A DNA stretch of 33,260 nt from an uncultured Pseudomonadales bacterium (GTDB lineage: Bacteria > Pseudomonadota > Gammaproteobacteria > Pseudomonadales > Azotimanducaceae), in the NCBI GenBank assembly GCA_905182155.1, contig CAJJAX010000033.1, forward strand, positions 1-33,260, read 5' to 3'. Under the pieces are notes generated by a model that did no database searches, was not told the origin of the DNA, and was given only the letters and a program-made list of their open reading frames with translations. The position numbers were made by a program, and so were the translations under genes. Positions 8,661 to 17,623 of this stretch are shown piece after piece (the stretch's first letter is position 1; every line of letters begins with the position of its first letter).

Positions 8661-9980
8661 ATGGCGCGGCAAGGCTCAAAGCATAGGACCCACAGGATGA
8701 TATTCAGGTTTGCTAGCAGCATTAATCGACCGCCCTTAGCGTTAATCTTCATTGGCCTTTTGAGCCTGCCGAGCTTTGCTGAAGAGGTTGTGCCGGCGCA
8801 GGCGGTTGGGATCTCGGCCGAGCGCTTAAAGCGGGTGGACGCGTTGTCGCAGCGCTACGTCGGCGAAGGCCGGGTCGCGGGCATGGTGACGCTGGTGTCC
8901 CGACACGGCAAGCTGGTACAGGCTCGGGCTGAGGGCGCCTTGGGAATGGATAACCCCTTGCCGATGCAGATCGACACCCTGTTCCGCATTTACTCGATGA
9001 CCAAAGCGGTGACCGCAGTGGCCGCGTTAATCCTCTACGAAGAAGGCGCGTTTCACTTGGATGACCCCGTCGAGAAATTTTTGCCGGCGCTGGCGGGTCT
9101 GCAAGTCGACGATGATGGCGTGTTGCGCGATGTCAAAGTGCCCATGACGATGCACCATTTGTTTACCCACATGGCGGGATTGAGTTATGGCTATGGGGAT
9201 GCCGAGCACACCGCTCGAATTAAAGCACTGGATTTAGCCGGCAGCCCCGACACGGCAACCTATATCAAGCGACTAGCAAAGCTGCCGCTCAAGCATGATC
9301 CGGGTGCGGGCTGGCGATATGGGTTTGCAACCGATGTTTTAGGTGCCGTTGTTGAGGCGATCTCTGGGCAACGCTTGGGGGCCTTTATGGCCGAGCGAAT
9401 CTTTGCGCGACTCGGAATGACCGACACGTTTTTTGAAGTGCCCGAGGACAAATTGCACCGGCTTGCGTCCAACCATTTTTGGAATAAAGGTGCCAATACA
9501 ATGGCCGTGGTTTCGGGACTGCCGTTTGAGCCGGGATACCGGGTCTCGAAGTTCGATGCCGGTGGCGCGGGTTTGATCTCAACGGCGGGCGATTATTTAA
9601 AGTTTCTAGAGATGCTCCGCCGGGGCGGTGAAATTGATGGTGAGTGGCTCCTGAGCCCAAAGCTGTTGAAATACATGACCCAGGATCACCTGCCAAAATC
9701 CATCACGGACGCCAATATCGGCCAGGATCATGACCGAAATTTGGGTCTTGGGGGCGGGCATGGATTGGGAATCGGCGTCTATATCGATCCGGTCCGGCGA
9801 GGCGTCTTGTCCTCAAAAGGGGAGTTGGATTGGGGCGGCGCGGCCGGCACAGTGTATTGGCTGGACCCAGTTGAAGACCTGATTGTGATTGGGATGACTC
9901 AACTGTTTGCCTCACCTTGGCGGTTGCGTGATGACTTATCGGTCGCAACCTATCAGTCGTTAACGGTCACGCTTGAGTGA
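8661..9980 (+). CDS. Exported serine hydrolase, beta-lactamase/esterase family (Pfam Beta-lactamase)
   Basis: The product of about 439 residues has an N-terminal export signal (hydrophobic LALIFIGLLSLPSFA) and a class C-like serine hydrolase fold. The nucleophile motif SMTK lies at about 112-115 and the general-base Tyr is probably in WRYGF near 220. The DWGGAAGT segment near the C-terminus stands in for the KTG/HxG motif. This combination is usual for esterases, D-aminopeptidases and related EstB-like enzymes rather than true resistance beta-lactamases. The ATG at 8661 is chosen because GAAAGAG precedes it; a TTG at 8646 and an ATG at 8697 are alternatives, the latter giving a more compact signal peptide. 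The sulfotransferase follows on the same strand after about 70 nt. Confidence 0.88.
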   Translation: MARQGSKHRTHRMIFRFASSINRPPLALIFIGLLSLPSFAEEVVPAQAVGISAERLKRVDALSQRYVGEGRVAGMVTLVSRHGKLVQARAEGALGMDNPLPMQIDTLFRIYSMTKAVTAVAALILYEEGAFHLDDPVEKFLPALAGLQVDDDGVLRDVKVPMTMHHLFTHMAGLSYGYGDAEHTARIKALDLAGSPDTATYIKRLAKLPLKHDPGAGWRYGFATDVLGAVVEAISGQRLGAFMAERIFARLGMTDTFFEVPEDKLHRLASNHFWNKGANTMAVVSGLPFEPGYRVSKFDAGGAGLISTAGDYLKFLEMLRRGGEIDGEWLLSPKLLKYMTQDHLPKSITDANIGQDHDRNLGLGGGHGLGIGVYIDPVRRGVLSSKGELDWGGAAGTVYWLDPVEDLIVIGMTQLFASPWRLRDDLSVATYQSLTVTLE

Positions 9981-10049
9981 TGCATTTGTTGTCGAGGACT
10001 TAAAAATGAGAAACTCATACTGGTTTAGCCCAACTGCAAGTGATTGCCC

Positions 10050-12053
10050 ATGACAGACAGTGACACAGGCGCCTATCAAGCCGCGTTTGAACACGTTCAA
10101 CGGTTACTAAACCAAGGCGCGTTTGAACAAGCGCTCGAGCAAGTGGACCTCATCTTAGAAGTGCATCCAAGAGATGCGAAAAGCAACTATGCCCGGGCTG
10201 TCATTTTGCGCAGACTCGGTCAGCACGACGCGTCTGTTGCGCTGCTGGCAACCTTAGTACAGGGCACGCAAGGCGTGCCAGCCGTTTACGAAGAATACGG
10301 TCAGGCCCTGCATGCCGTTGGCCGGATTGACGAGGCCATCGGGGCGCTAAGAACCGCCGTTGATCTGAATCCGAAGTCAGCGAGCAGTTGGCGGCTCTTG
10401 GGGGAATCCTTGCACAGCGAAGGCGAGGCAGAGGAGGCCGAAGCCGCAATCCGTCAAGCCATGGCGGCGACTCATGTCCATCCTGGCATTATTAAAGCGT
10501 TGGGCCTGGTGCAGCAGGAGCAGTTTGGCATGGCTGAAGGCATCTGCCGGGACTATCTGCAGCGCAATCCGCAGGATGTGTCGGTAATTCGGTTACTCGC
10601 TGAAATCGGCATCAAGTTGGGTATTAAGGGCGATCCAGAGATCTTGCTTGAAGATTGCCTGCGCATGGCGCCGGATTTTCATCTAGCCCGCAATACCTAC
10701 GCCAGTGCGTTGGGGCAAGCTCAGAAGTATGAAGAAGCGCTGGCCGAGATCGCGCATCTTGAAAAGGTGGATCCCAAGAATCTCTCGCACAGCATTCTTG
10801 CGGCCTCGATCGAAGTCATGGTGGGTAACTATGATGCTGCGGTCGAGCGCTATGGCTTTTTGTGCGAACGCTTTCCGCGCCATGCGCAACTTCACAATAG
10901 CGCCGGTCACGCATTAAAAACCGTGGGCCGGCAAGAAGAGGCGATCGCGGCCTATCGTCGTGCGATCACCGTCAATGAAACTATGGGTGAAACCTACTGG
11001 AACTTGGCGAACTTGAAGACGTTTCGGTTTGATGCCGTGGAAGTCGAGCGAATGCGGGCGTTGATCGCTGAGGATGACATCAGCGATCGGGATAATTTCC
11101 ACCTCTGCTTTGCCTTGGGTAAGGGCCTGGAAGATCGCGCCGAGTACGCCGAGTCCTTTCGCTATTATGCCTTGGGCAATGACCGTAAGGTCGTGCAAGA
11201 AGGCTACGTTGCAGATGAAACCACGGCCGAAACCGATGCATTGATTGGTCAATGTAAGGCGCCGCTGTTCAAATCTAAAGCCGGGATGGGGGATCCTGCC
11301 AGCGACCCTATTTTTATTGTGGGTCTGCCGCGGGCGGGGTCAACATTGCTGGAGCAAATCCTAGCCTCGCACAGTTTGGTCGACGGCACGCTTGAGCTGC
11401 CCAATATTTTGTCGATCGCCCAGTCGCTACGACGACGTGGTCAGGGGGAGGGGAGCGCGGAATACCCGGCAATCATTGCAGATATGTCGGCATTGGAACT
11501 GCGTGAGCTGGGTGAAAAGTATCTGGCAGAAACCGCTATTCACCGCCAAGACGCGCCTTATTTTATCGATAAGATGCCGAACAATTTTCGGCACATAGGC
11601 CTGATCAAGTTAATCCTGCCCAATGCAAAAATCATCGACGCACGTCGGCATCCCATGGCCTGCTGCTTTAGTGGCTACAAGCAGCTATTTGCTGAGGGGC
11701 AGACCTTCACCTATGGCCAGGAAAATATAGCGCGATACTTTAGCGACTATGCGCGCCTGATGACGCACTGGGATGCGGTACTGCCGGGCCGCGTTTTAAG
11801 GGTGAAGTATGAGTCGGTGATTCACAACGTTGAAGGCGAGGTCCGTCGAATGTTGGATTATTGTGGCCTGCCGTTTGAGCCGGCGTGCCTTGCCTTTCAT
11901 GAAACCCAGCGGGCGGTAAGGACCGCGAGTTCCGAGCAGGTTCGCCAACCGATCTACACTGATGCGGTTGAACAGTGGCAGCACTACGCGCCGTTCCTTG
12001 CACCCATGCAGGCAGAATTAGCCCACTGGGTCCTTGATCACGAGAAAATCTAG
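10050..12053 (+). CDS. TPR-repeat sulfotransferase
   Basis: The product of about 667 residues has two parts. The N-terminal 370 residues are helical tetratricopeptide repeats, with units such as the one ending near residue 120 (DLNPKSASSWRLLGESLH). The C-terminal 250 residues are a sulfotransferase domain with the PAPS-binding loop GLPRAGSTLLEQIL at about residues 424-437, followed by the HIGLIKLILPNAKIIDARRHP segment that contains the 3'-phosphate-binding region. Such TPR-sulfotransferases are common in proteobacteria, often near TonB receptors; acceptors are mostly unknown. There is no signal peptide. The ATG at 10050 is preferred over a TTG two codons earlier; neither has a strong ribosome binding site. 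Confidence 0.88.
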   Translation: MTDSDTGAYQAAFEHVQRLLNQGAFEQALEQVDLILEVHPRDAKSNYARAVILRRLGQHDASVALLATLVQGTQGVPAVYEEYGQALHAVGRIDEAIGALRTAVDLNPKSASSWRLLGESLHSEGEAEEAEAAIRQAMAATHVHPGIIKALGLVQQEQFGMAEGICRDYLQRNPQDVSVIRLLAEIGIKLGIKGDPEILLEDCLRMAPDFHLARNTYASALGQAQKYEEALAEIAHLEKVDPKNLSHSILAASIEVMVGNYDAAVERYGFLCERFPRHAQLHNSAGHALKTVGRQEEAIAAYRRAITVNETMGETYWNLANLKTFRFDAVEVERMRALIAEDDISDRDNFHLCFALGKGLEDRAEYAESFRYYALGNDRKVVQEGYVADETTAETDALIGQCKAPLFKSKAGMGDPASDPIFIVGLPRAGSTLLEQILASHSLVDGTLELPNILSIAQSLRRRGQGEGSAEYPAIIADMSALELRELGEKYLAETAIHRQDAPYFIDKMPNNFRHIGLIKLILPNAKIIDARRHPMACCFSGYKQLFAEGQTFTYGQENIARYFSDYARLMTHWDAVLPGRVLRVKYESVIHNVEGEVRRMLDYCGLPFEPACLAFHETQRAVRTASSEQVRQPIYTDAVEQWQHYAPFLAPMQAELAHWVLDHEKI

Positions 12054-12234
12054 GTGGTTTTTGCTCGGGTCTATCTTTTCCCGAAACCGCTCGATTTGTA
12101 TCCTGTAGTCAAGCATGCAATGATCTACCGCTTCAAATAGTCCAGTGTCCCAGTGCTTGCAGCGTTGTTGCGATGATTTTGGCGGTCTATATTTTGGTAT
12201 TCACAGAGTAAAAACTCATAAAAAGGTGATTGAA

Positions 12235-12657
12235 ATGAGAAAGTATTCAACGTGTAAAACGCAGTTTGTTGTAAAACCGCTTGTGCTGGCCGTTGCGGCT
12301 TTGAGCACGGTTGGGGGACAAGCCGCGCTTGCAGAAGAAAAGCAATATGCGATGGAAGAAGTGATCGTATCGGCGACGCGGCGCAACGAGAGTGTGCAGG
12401 ACGTGCCCATCAGCATTGATGTCTTGGGCGAAGGCGAGTTGGAAAATAACGGTGTGGGCGATTTAGAAGATTTTGCTCATCTCATCGCGTCAATGAACTA
12501 CGTCACCTTAGGGCCAGGAACCGGTAACGTCTATATGCGCGGCATCTCCAGTGGTGGGGAAAGTCTGCTATTGGGGGCAACGCCGAACGTTGCCGTTTAC
12601 ATGGATGAGCAACCCGTCACGGCGGTCGGGTCCTTTCTTGAACCCACATATCTATGA
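12235..12657 (+). CDS. TonB-dependent receptor, N-terminal fragment (frameshifted)
   Basis: This 140-residue fragment holds the signal peptide (KPLVLAVAALSTVGGQAALA) and the start of the plug domain (EEVIVSATRRNESVQDVPIS). The frame then ends early at a TGA. The receptor continues in two other frames: residues HIYDVQRIETLAG are encoded next in a second frame, and GTLYGANAQAGSIRF onward in a third. One extra base near 12643-12646 (gaaccca) and another in gggccc at about 12683-12688 explain both breaks and would restore a normal receptor. A real pseudogene and a consensus error are both possible. It is preceded by about 180 nt without a gene that should carry its promoter. Confidence 0.85.
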   Translation: MRKYSTCKTQFVVKPLVLAVAALSTVGGQAALAEEKQYAMEEVIVSATRRNESVQDVPISIDVLGEGELENNGVGDLEDFAHLIASMNYVTLGPGTGNVYMRGISSGGESLLLGATPNVAVYMDEQPVTAVGSFLEPTYL

Positions 12658-14645
12658 CGTGCAGCGCATTGAAACCCTCGCAGGGCCCGCAAGGCACGCT
12701 CTATGGCGCCAACGCCCAGGCCGGCAGCATTCGGTTCATTACTCACAAGCCAACCCCTGGCGTCTTCTCTGCTGGGTATGATCTTGAGGTGAACTCGGTC
12801 GCTCAAGGCGATACGGGGAACCTGGTCGAAGGCTTTGTGAATATCCCGATCGGCGATAAAGCCGCGATTCGGATTGTGGGTTACCGAAAAGATGAAGCCG
12901 GTTATATCGACAACGTTGCGGGTACGCATACCTTTGATCTGTCGGGCATTCGAGCGGGTTTAACCGATCCTGCCTTGATCGAAATGGCTGCTGATCAGAC
13001 GATCGATAATGCCGATTATATCCAAGAAGATTTCAATACGGCGGAAACCACGGGTGGCCGAGTCGCTTTGCGGGTCGATCTAACCGAGAACTGGACGGTG
13101 ACTGCAAGTGTCATGCGTCAGGAGCTGGCGGCACAAGGCGTTTGGGATCATGACCCCACCGAAGTGGGTGATTTAGAAGTTGTGCGTTTCCAACCCGATA
13201 CCAATGATGATGAGTGGACCCAGACGGCGCTGGTTGTTGAAGGCAAGATCAATGAGATGTCGTTGACCTATGCGTATTCAGACCTCGATCGGGAATCCTA
13301 TCAGAATGCGGATTACTCGTTGTACTCGGATCCCAGTAATGGCTCACCCGGTTATGTCGCCAGTTATTATGCGTGTTATGTCGCTTATTTTGGCATCTGC
13401 GCTGATCCAACGTTGTTGTATACCGGCGATCAAGAATGGGCCCGTGAAAATCACGAAATTCGTTTGGTTTCAGCCCAAGATCAGCGCGTGCGTTGGATCG
13501 TTGGCGCATTCTATGAAGAAGCCAGCCATGACTTTGATTTGGACTGGCACGTGCTGGGGTTAGCCACGATTACGCCTGCAACGAGTGGTGCGGGTACGCC
13601 AGCTTTCGTTGAAGGCCCAGATATTTATTGGACCACGAACCAGCTGCGCGGCAATGTTGAGACCGCCTACTTTGGTGAGATCGCCTTCGATATCACGGAC
13701 GACTTAACGGTTGCTTACAGTACGCGGTATTTCGATTTTGAATCTTCGCTCGTGGGATTTTCCGGTACCATCTGGTGGCCGAGTCGATTTGGACCCCGAG
13801 GTAATCCTGAAATCAATAATGATCTTCAGATCGCTGAGTCAGACAGCGTGAATAAGTTTAATGTGGCTTATACCGTAAACGATGATGTGATGGTGTATGG
13901 CACCTATTCTGAAGGCTATCGCCCCGGTGGTTTAAACCGTCTGAGTGTCACCGCAATTGCCGGTGCTTACCAAGCAGATATTCTGACGAGCTATGAATTC
14001 GGGATGAAAGGCACGTTTGGTGATGGACGGCTCCGGTTGAACGCCGCTTATTACACCCAAGAGTGGGATGATTTTCAGCTGTCTAAGATCGATACCTCTG
14101 TCTCCGTACTCACGCTGACGGACAACGTGGGGAATGCCGAGAGCGATGGCCTTGAGATTGAAGGCTCATACCTGATCACGGACAACTGGGACCTTAATTT
14201 TGGCTTTTCCTGGATTGATTCCAAGTTAACCGAAAGCTATTGGGTGAACCCAGCGGCTGAGGCCTCGGGTGCGGCGCCCAATGCGCCAGCCGGTAACGAG
14301 CTACCACGGGTGCCGGAATTAAAGTGGAACCTATCGTCGCGGTACAACTTTAACATCGGCGGCATGCCAGCCTTTGTTCAGGGCTCTTACACCTCGGTGG
14401 GCGAGTCCTATAACTTGTTGTATGACATTGATCCAGTAACGCGAACTCGTAAGAAGCAAGGTGACTACCAGGTTGGTCACATGGCTGTGGGGGTCGAGCG
14501 CGATAGCTGGTCTGCTGAGCTTTACGTGAAGAACATCACCGATGAGCGCGGCGAAGTGTTCATTAATGGCGCGACCTATGATCAGCGCGTGACCTCGAAC
14601 CGACCCCGTACGATTGGTTTGCGGTTCCGCCACAAGTTTGAGTGA
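12654..14645 (+). CDS. TonB-dependent receptor, plug and beta-barrel portion
   Basis: This is the main part of the receptor begun at 12235. Genuine family sequence in this frame starts at about 12690 (QGTLYGANAQAGSIRF, the plug-domain core), and the few residues before it are an artefact of the upstream frameshift. The rest is a 22-strand-type outer-membrane barrel with alternating aromatic strands, the EGYRPGG segment typical of the group, and a terminal strand ending in Phe-Glu (RPRTIGLRFRHKFE). With the N-terminal piece the intact receptor would be about 800 residues. The ligand is unknown. TonB energises uptake of siderophores, cobalamin, glycans and other nutrients. A strong terminator follows. 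Confidence 0.87.
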   Translation: MTCSALKPSQGPQGTLYGANAQAGSIRFITHKPTPGVFSAGYDLEVNSVAQGDTGNLVEGFVNIPIGDKAAIRIVGYRKDEAGYIDNVAGTHTFDLSGIRAGLTDPALIEMAADQTIDNADYIQEDFNTAETTGGRVALRVDLTENWTVTASVMRQELAAQGVWDHDPTEVGDLEVVRFQPDTNDDEWTQTALVVEGKINEMSLTYAYSDLDRESYQNADYSLYSDPSNGSPGYVASYYACYVAYFGICADPTLLYTGDQEWARENHEIRLVSAQDQRVRWIVGAFYEEASHDFDLDWHVLGLATITPATSGAGTPAFVEGPDIYWTTNQLRGNVETAYFGEIAFDITDDLTVAYSTRYFDFESSLVGFSGTIWWPSRFGPRGNPEINNDLQIAESDSVNKFNVAYTVNDDVMVYGTYSEGYRPGGLNRLSVTAIAGAYQADILTSYEFGMKGTFGDGRLRLNAAYYTQEWDDFQLSKIDTSVSVLTLTDNVGNAESDGLEIEGSYLITDNWDLNFGFSWIDSKLTESYWVNPAAEASGAAPNAPAGNELPRVPELKWNLSSRYNFNIGGMPAFVQGSYTSVGESYNLLYDIDPVTRTRKKQGDYQVGHMAVGVERDSWSAELYVKNITDERGEVFINGATYDQRVTSNRPRTIGLRFRHKFE

Positions 14646-14733
14646 TCAAACGCGTTAGGACCGTTAAGGCCGATTGCTCTGGGTTAACCCCTAGGCGCGT
14701 GTCAGCGTTCGGTCTACAGCAGGTCGGTAGTTC

Positions 14734-14766
14734 AAACAACCGCGTCTTATGACGCGGTTGTTTTTT
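14734..14766 (+). terminator. Rho-independent terminator of the TonB receptor
   Basis: A perfect 10-bp stem (CAACCGCGTC / GACGCGGTTG), extendable by A-T pairs, with a TTAT loop is followed by six Ts at 14761-14766. It lies about 90 nt after the receptor stop. An ATG inside the hairpin (14749) is in frame with the next gene but is unlikely to be its start. Confidence 0.92.
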
Positions 14767-15768
14767 ATGGGGCAGGGCTTCGCAAAACCCTTCAGCGATT
14801 TATCCCTCAGACTTTTTTTCATCCTAACCCTGATAATCCCTGGGACGACATTGGAGGCCGAGATGACCGCAGCGAAAACACTCTTTGTTGTGATGGACGG
14901 CATTCCAGCCGATGTGATCGAGCGGGTCGCAACCCCCCATCTCGATCAGATCATACGCGCCAGTGGCGGGTTCGCCCGCGCCTATGTCGGCGGTGAGATT
15001 GGCGGGGCGTCCGAAAGCCCAACCATTTCGGCAGTGGGTTACCAAAGCTTGCTGACCGGTACCTGGGCCAACAAACATCAGGTCTTTAATAACGACGCGG
15101 CCTCGCCAGATTATGACTATTGGGATATTTTCCGCATGGCGAAGGCGCACGACCCGAGCCTCTCGACCGCGCTGTTTTCAACTTGGGAGGACAACCGCAC
15201 CAAGCTGATTGGCGATGGGTTAGCCGCGGCAGGCGGTCATAAGTTGGATTACTATCTCGACGGGCTAGAGCACGATACCCAGCGATTCCCCGATCAGAAG
15301 GCCGCGGCCAATATTAAAGCCATTGATGTTTATATTGCCGAGCAGGCCGCTGATTATTTGTTAAACGTGGGCCCAGATCTGAGCTGGGTCTATTTCCAAT
15401 ACTCTGATGATGTTGGGCATCAAGCGGGCGACAGTGCCGCGCTGGATGATTCGGTTCGGTTTACCGACGCTTTGGTGGGCCAGCTTTGGGCCTCGATTGA
15501 GTCGCGACAAAAGATGCTGGATGAGGACTGGTTGGTTGTGATCACCACAGACCATGGCCGAGACGCCATTAATGGTAAGGGTCATGGCGGCCAGTCAGTA
15601 AGAGAGCGCACGACCTGGATCGCCACGAACAGCGGGTGTTTGGCTGATCGCTTCGATGACACGCCAGCCATCGTTGATATTGTGCCCTCAATCCTTGCGC
15701 ATATGACAATACAGGTGCCCAGTGCGATCCAGCAGGGGCTCGATGGTTCAAGTTTTTTAGATTGCTGA
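14767..15768 (+). CDS. Alkaline phosphatase superfamily protein (type I phosphodiesterase/NPP-like)
   Basis: The product shows the metal-site order of the alkaline phosphatase superfamily. Asp of FVVMDG comes first, then a probable Thr/Ser nucleophile in ESPTISAVGYQSLLTG, then Asp and His in YSDDVGHQAG, then TTDHGRD, and finally the His of KGHGG. This arrangement fits phosphodiesterases and nucleotide pyrophosphatases. The start is ambiguous. The ATG at 14767 gives a convincing signal peptide (LRLFFILTLIIPG) but falls right after the T-run of the upstream terminator and has no ribosome binding site. The ATG at 14863 has a good GGAG 7 nt upstream but removes the signal peptide. I favour the exported form because the family is usually periplasmic. 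Confidence 0.82.
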   Translation: MGQGFAKPFSDLSLRLFFILTLIIPGTTLEAEMTAAKTLFVVMDGIPADVIERVATPHLDQIIRASGGFARAYVGGEIGGASESPTISAVGYQSLLTGTWANKHQVFNNDAASPDYDYWDIFRMAKAHDPSLSTALFSTWEDNRTKLIGDGLAAAGGHKLDYYLDGLEHDTQRFPDQKAAANIKAIDVYIAEQAADYLLNVGPDLSWVYFQYSDDVGHQAGDSAALDDSVRFTDALVGQLWASIESRQKMLDEDWLVVITTDHGRDAINGKGHGGQSVRERTTWIATNSGCLADRFDDTPAIVDIVPSILAHMTIQVPSAIQQGLDGSSFLDC

Positions 15769-15897
15769 ACTCGGTCTTTGATCGGGTGCCGCATTGATAA
15801 TGCCGCCTTCAAGCGACCCCAGATGAAAGTTAACGCTTTGGGTTTAGACGTGGTTGAATCGCGTCTTGGACGAGCGCTTTAATCGCAAAGGTAAATC

Positions 15898-16779
15898 ATG
15901 AACACGTTGAAACACGCCAATATGGTCGCCCAAACCTGGCCTGGGGCTCGATTGAAATCGGCCCGGCGGCTGACCGGTGGCGTCTCGGCTGAGGTTTATG
16001 CGCTGGAGGTCGCCGACGACTTGGGCAACGTCACGCGCTTGGTGCTGCGCGAACATGCCCCGGTCCATACGAGCATCTCAGCCGAGCTTGAATACAAGCT
16101 ATTGAAGGCGTTGCACGGCTTTGGATTGCCGGTACCCGAGCCGCTCCTGTTTGATGCAAGTTGCACTTTGCTCGCCAATCCCTTCGTGATGATGCGCTTC
16201 ATTGAAGGGCATAGCGCTATACCGAGCGGCGACGCCTTTGATTACATCGACAAGATGGCAAGCCAGCTGTTCAAGATTCATCAAGTGCCGGTCCAGGGAT
16301 TGCCGGGTTTGCCGGAACGGGTTGATCCGCGTCCCGCCGTGTTTGACTATCTTCCGGAGGCGTCTGAGTGGATTGGCTTGCGGGCGTCCTTGCGCGCGCT
16401 TTCGGATACGCGCTTTGAAGGGGCACCCTGTCTGCTGCATGGCGACTATTGGGCGCAGAATCTGCTGTGGCATGGGGGACAGATCACTGGCGTTTTGGAT
16501 TGGGAGGACGCCGCCATCGGCGACCCGTTAGCCGATGTTGCCGCGGCAAGTGTTGAGTTGCGGTACTTGTTCGGGCGGCCTGGCCAAGCGCGTTTCATTG
16601 CCGCCTATTCGGCATTCAGGCCGGTCGAGGCGCATCGTTTGGCGCTCTGGCAAGTCTATGTTGCCGCGTCAGCGCATCATTTTATGAGTGGGTGGCAATT
16701 GCCGCCGTCTGATGAGGCTAATCGGCGCAGGGAGGGGCTTGCCAGTATCCGGGAGGCCGAGCAGGTACTGCGGGCTTAA
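15898..16779 (+). CDS. Phosphotransferase, APH family
   Basis: The 293-residue product has the aminoglycoside/macrolide phosphotransferase (APH) kinase-like fold. The catalytic loop HGDYWAQN has Asp183 and Asn188, and the metal-binding LDWEDA has Asp201 followed by GDPLADV. Few members of this broad family act on antibiotics; many phosphorylate small metabolites or sit beside acyl-CoA dehydrogenases. The substrate cannot be predicted here. It is cytoplasmic, with no signal peptide, and follows the phosphatase-superfamily gene on the same strand after about 130 nt with no gene between. Confidence 0.86.
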   Translation: MNTLKHANMVAQTWPGARLKSARRLTGGVSAEVYALEVADDLGNVTRLVLREHAPVHTSISAELEYKLLKALHGFGLPVPEPLLFDASCTLLANPFVMMRFIEGHSAIPSGDAFDYIDKMASQLFKIHQVPVQGLPGLPERVDPRPAVFDYLPEASEWIGLRASLRALSDTRFEGAPCLLHGDYWAQNLLWHGGQITGVLDWEDAAIGDPLADVAAASVELRYLFGRPGQARFIAAYSAFRPVEAHRLALWQVYVAASAHHFMSGWQLPPSDEANRRREGLASIREAEQVLRA

Positions 16780-16864
16780 GCCTCAAGCCCCAGGCCGTCT
16801 GATCCTTTTATCGTTTAATCCTAAATCCCATTGGCGTCTTGGGTGAATCCCGCAATGCGCGTTG

Positions 16865-17280
16865 CTAACCAACCTCCGAGCCGTTGTCTCTGCGCCAGGC
16901 TTTCATCTCGTCAGAGACTGGGCCATAAAGACAGAATCTGGCGCGCTGGCTGCGCTGTAAAATCTGACCCACAGCGCTGCCGCTTGCGAAACGCGCTGAA
17001 TGAAATTTCATGACGTTATGATTGGCATGGGTTGCCCAAAAGGTGAGCCGTTTTTTGTCCTCGCTGAGGTAGACGTTAGAGCCTAGGGTTCCCAGGTCTT
17101 CTTGTTGATTGTGCGCAACCATGAGTTTTGCGATGGCGCGTAGCTCGTCGATCTCACCGTCGGCAATTTGAAGTCCGTATAAGATATCAGTGTGGTCGTC
17201 GGTCAGGATGCACTTTTGATGGGATTGGTGGTCGCTGTCGGCAGAAATGCCCGTGCCGACATCATGTTGAGGATGAGATT
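16865..17280 (-). pseudogene. Probable decayed or frameshifted ORF, unknown family
   Basis: On the minus strand an open frame runs from about 17280 to 16865 with protein-like composition (for example LTDDHTDILYGLQIADG and SNVYLSEDKKRLTFWATH). No ATG, GTG or TTG start occurs upstream of the internal ATG at 17122. A second frame just upstream, around 17290-17350, reads RVRIQTELKPDAAFKNLIL and appears to be the displaced N-terminal part. This suggests a gene broken by an indel near 17270. I do not recognise the family, and a short real protein starting at 17122 (85 residues) is the alternative. The stretch from about 17350 to 17519 shows nothing further. Confidence 0.35.
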
Positions 17281-17519
17281 TTTAAAAGCAGCGTCAGGTT
17301 TTAGCTCGGTTTGAATACGAACCCTGCTGAAGGTCTGGCCTTACAGGTCGTGAACTGGCGCCGATGGCGTGATCTGTGCGGTGCGCGAAAATTCAAACAA
17401 ATGGGTGCGTTAAGCCCAAAACTGCGTTAAATAAAGAGACGAACCGGCGGTAATCGATGGGGTGACGTGCACAGGTTCTGCTTGCTCGTGCGTCCGCCTT
17501 GTTAGGATGAAGGTGTTTA

Positions 17520-17545
17520 GGCCGCTCGGTATACACTTAGCGGCC
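17520..17545. promoter_or_regulatory. Inverted repeat upstream of the 15-bp repeat array
   Basis: GGCCGCT and AGCGGCC form a perfect 7-bp inverted repeat with a 12-nt loop, immediately before the tandem repeat that leads into the gene at 17624. It has no T-run, so it is not a standard terminator; a 5'-leader hairpin or an operator is possible. Confidence 0.4.
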
Positions 17546-17610
17546 AATAGGCTGTTCACCAATAGGCCGTTCACCAATAGGCCGTTCAGCAATAGGTCGT
17601 TCAGCAATAG
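17546..17610. repeat. 15-bp tandem repeat running into a ribosome binding site
   Basis: Four full units close to AATAGGCCGTTCACC start at 17546, 17561, 17576 and 17591. A fifth begins at 17606 and turns into AGGAGG (17609-17614), the ribosome binding site of the gene at 17624. Unit-to-unit differences are single bases (T/C and C/G). The minus-strand reading through it gives a Leu/Asn-rich repeat that is unlikely to be a protein. Confidence 0.9.
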
Positions 17611-17623
17611 GAGGTAAAAGTAG

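Noticed and set aside
12655..12657. TGA in the TonB receptor as selenocysteine or readthrough
   Set aside because: The downstream homologous sequence is in different frames, so it is a frameshift stop.
14721..14745. tRNA-like TTCAAA arm near 14731
   Set aside because: No acceptor stem, anticodon arm or D arm can be formed; the sequence is the start of the terminator.
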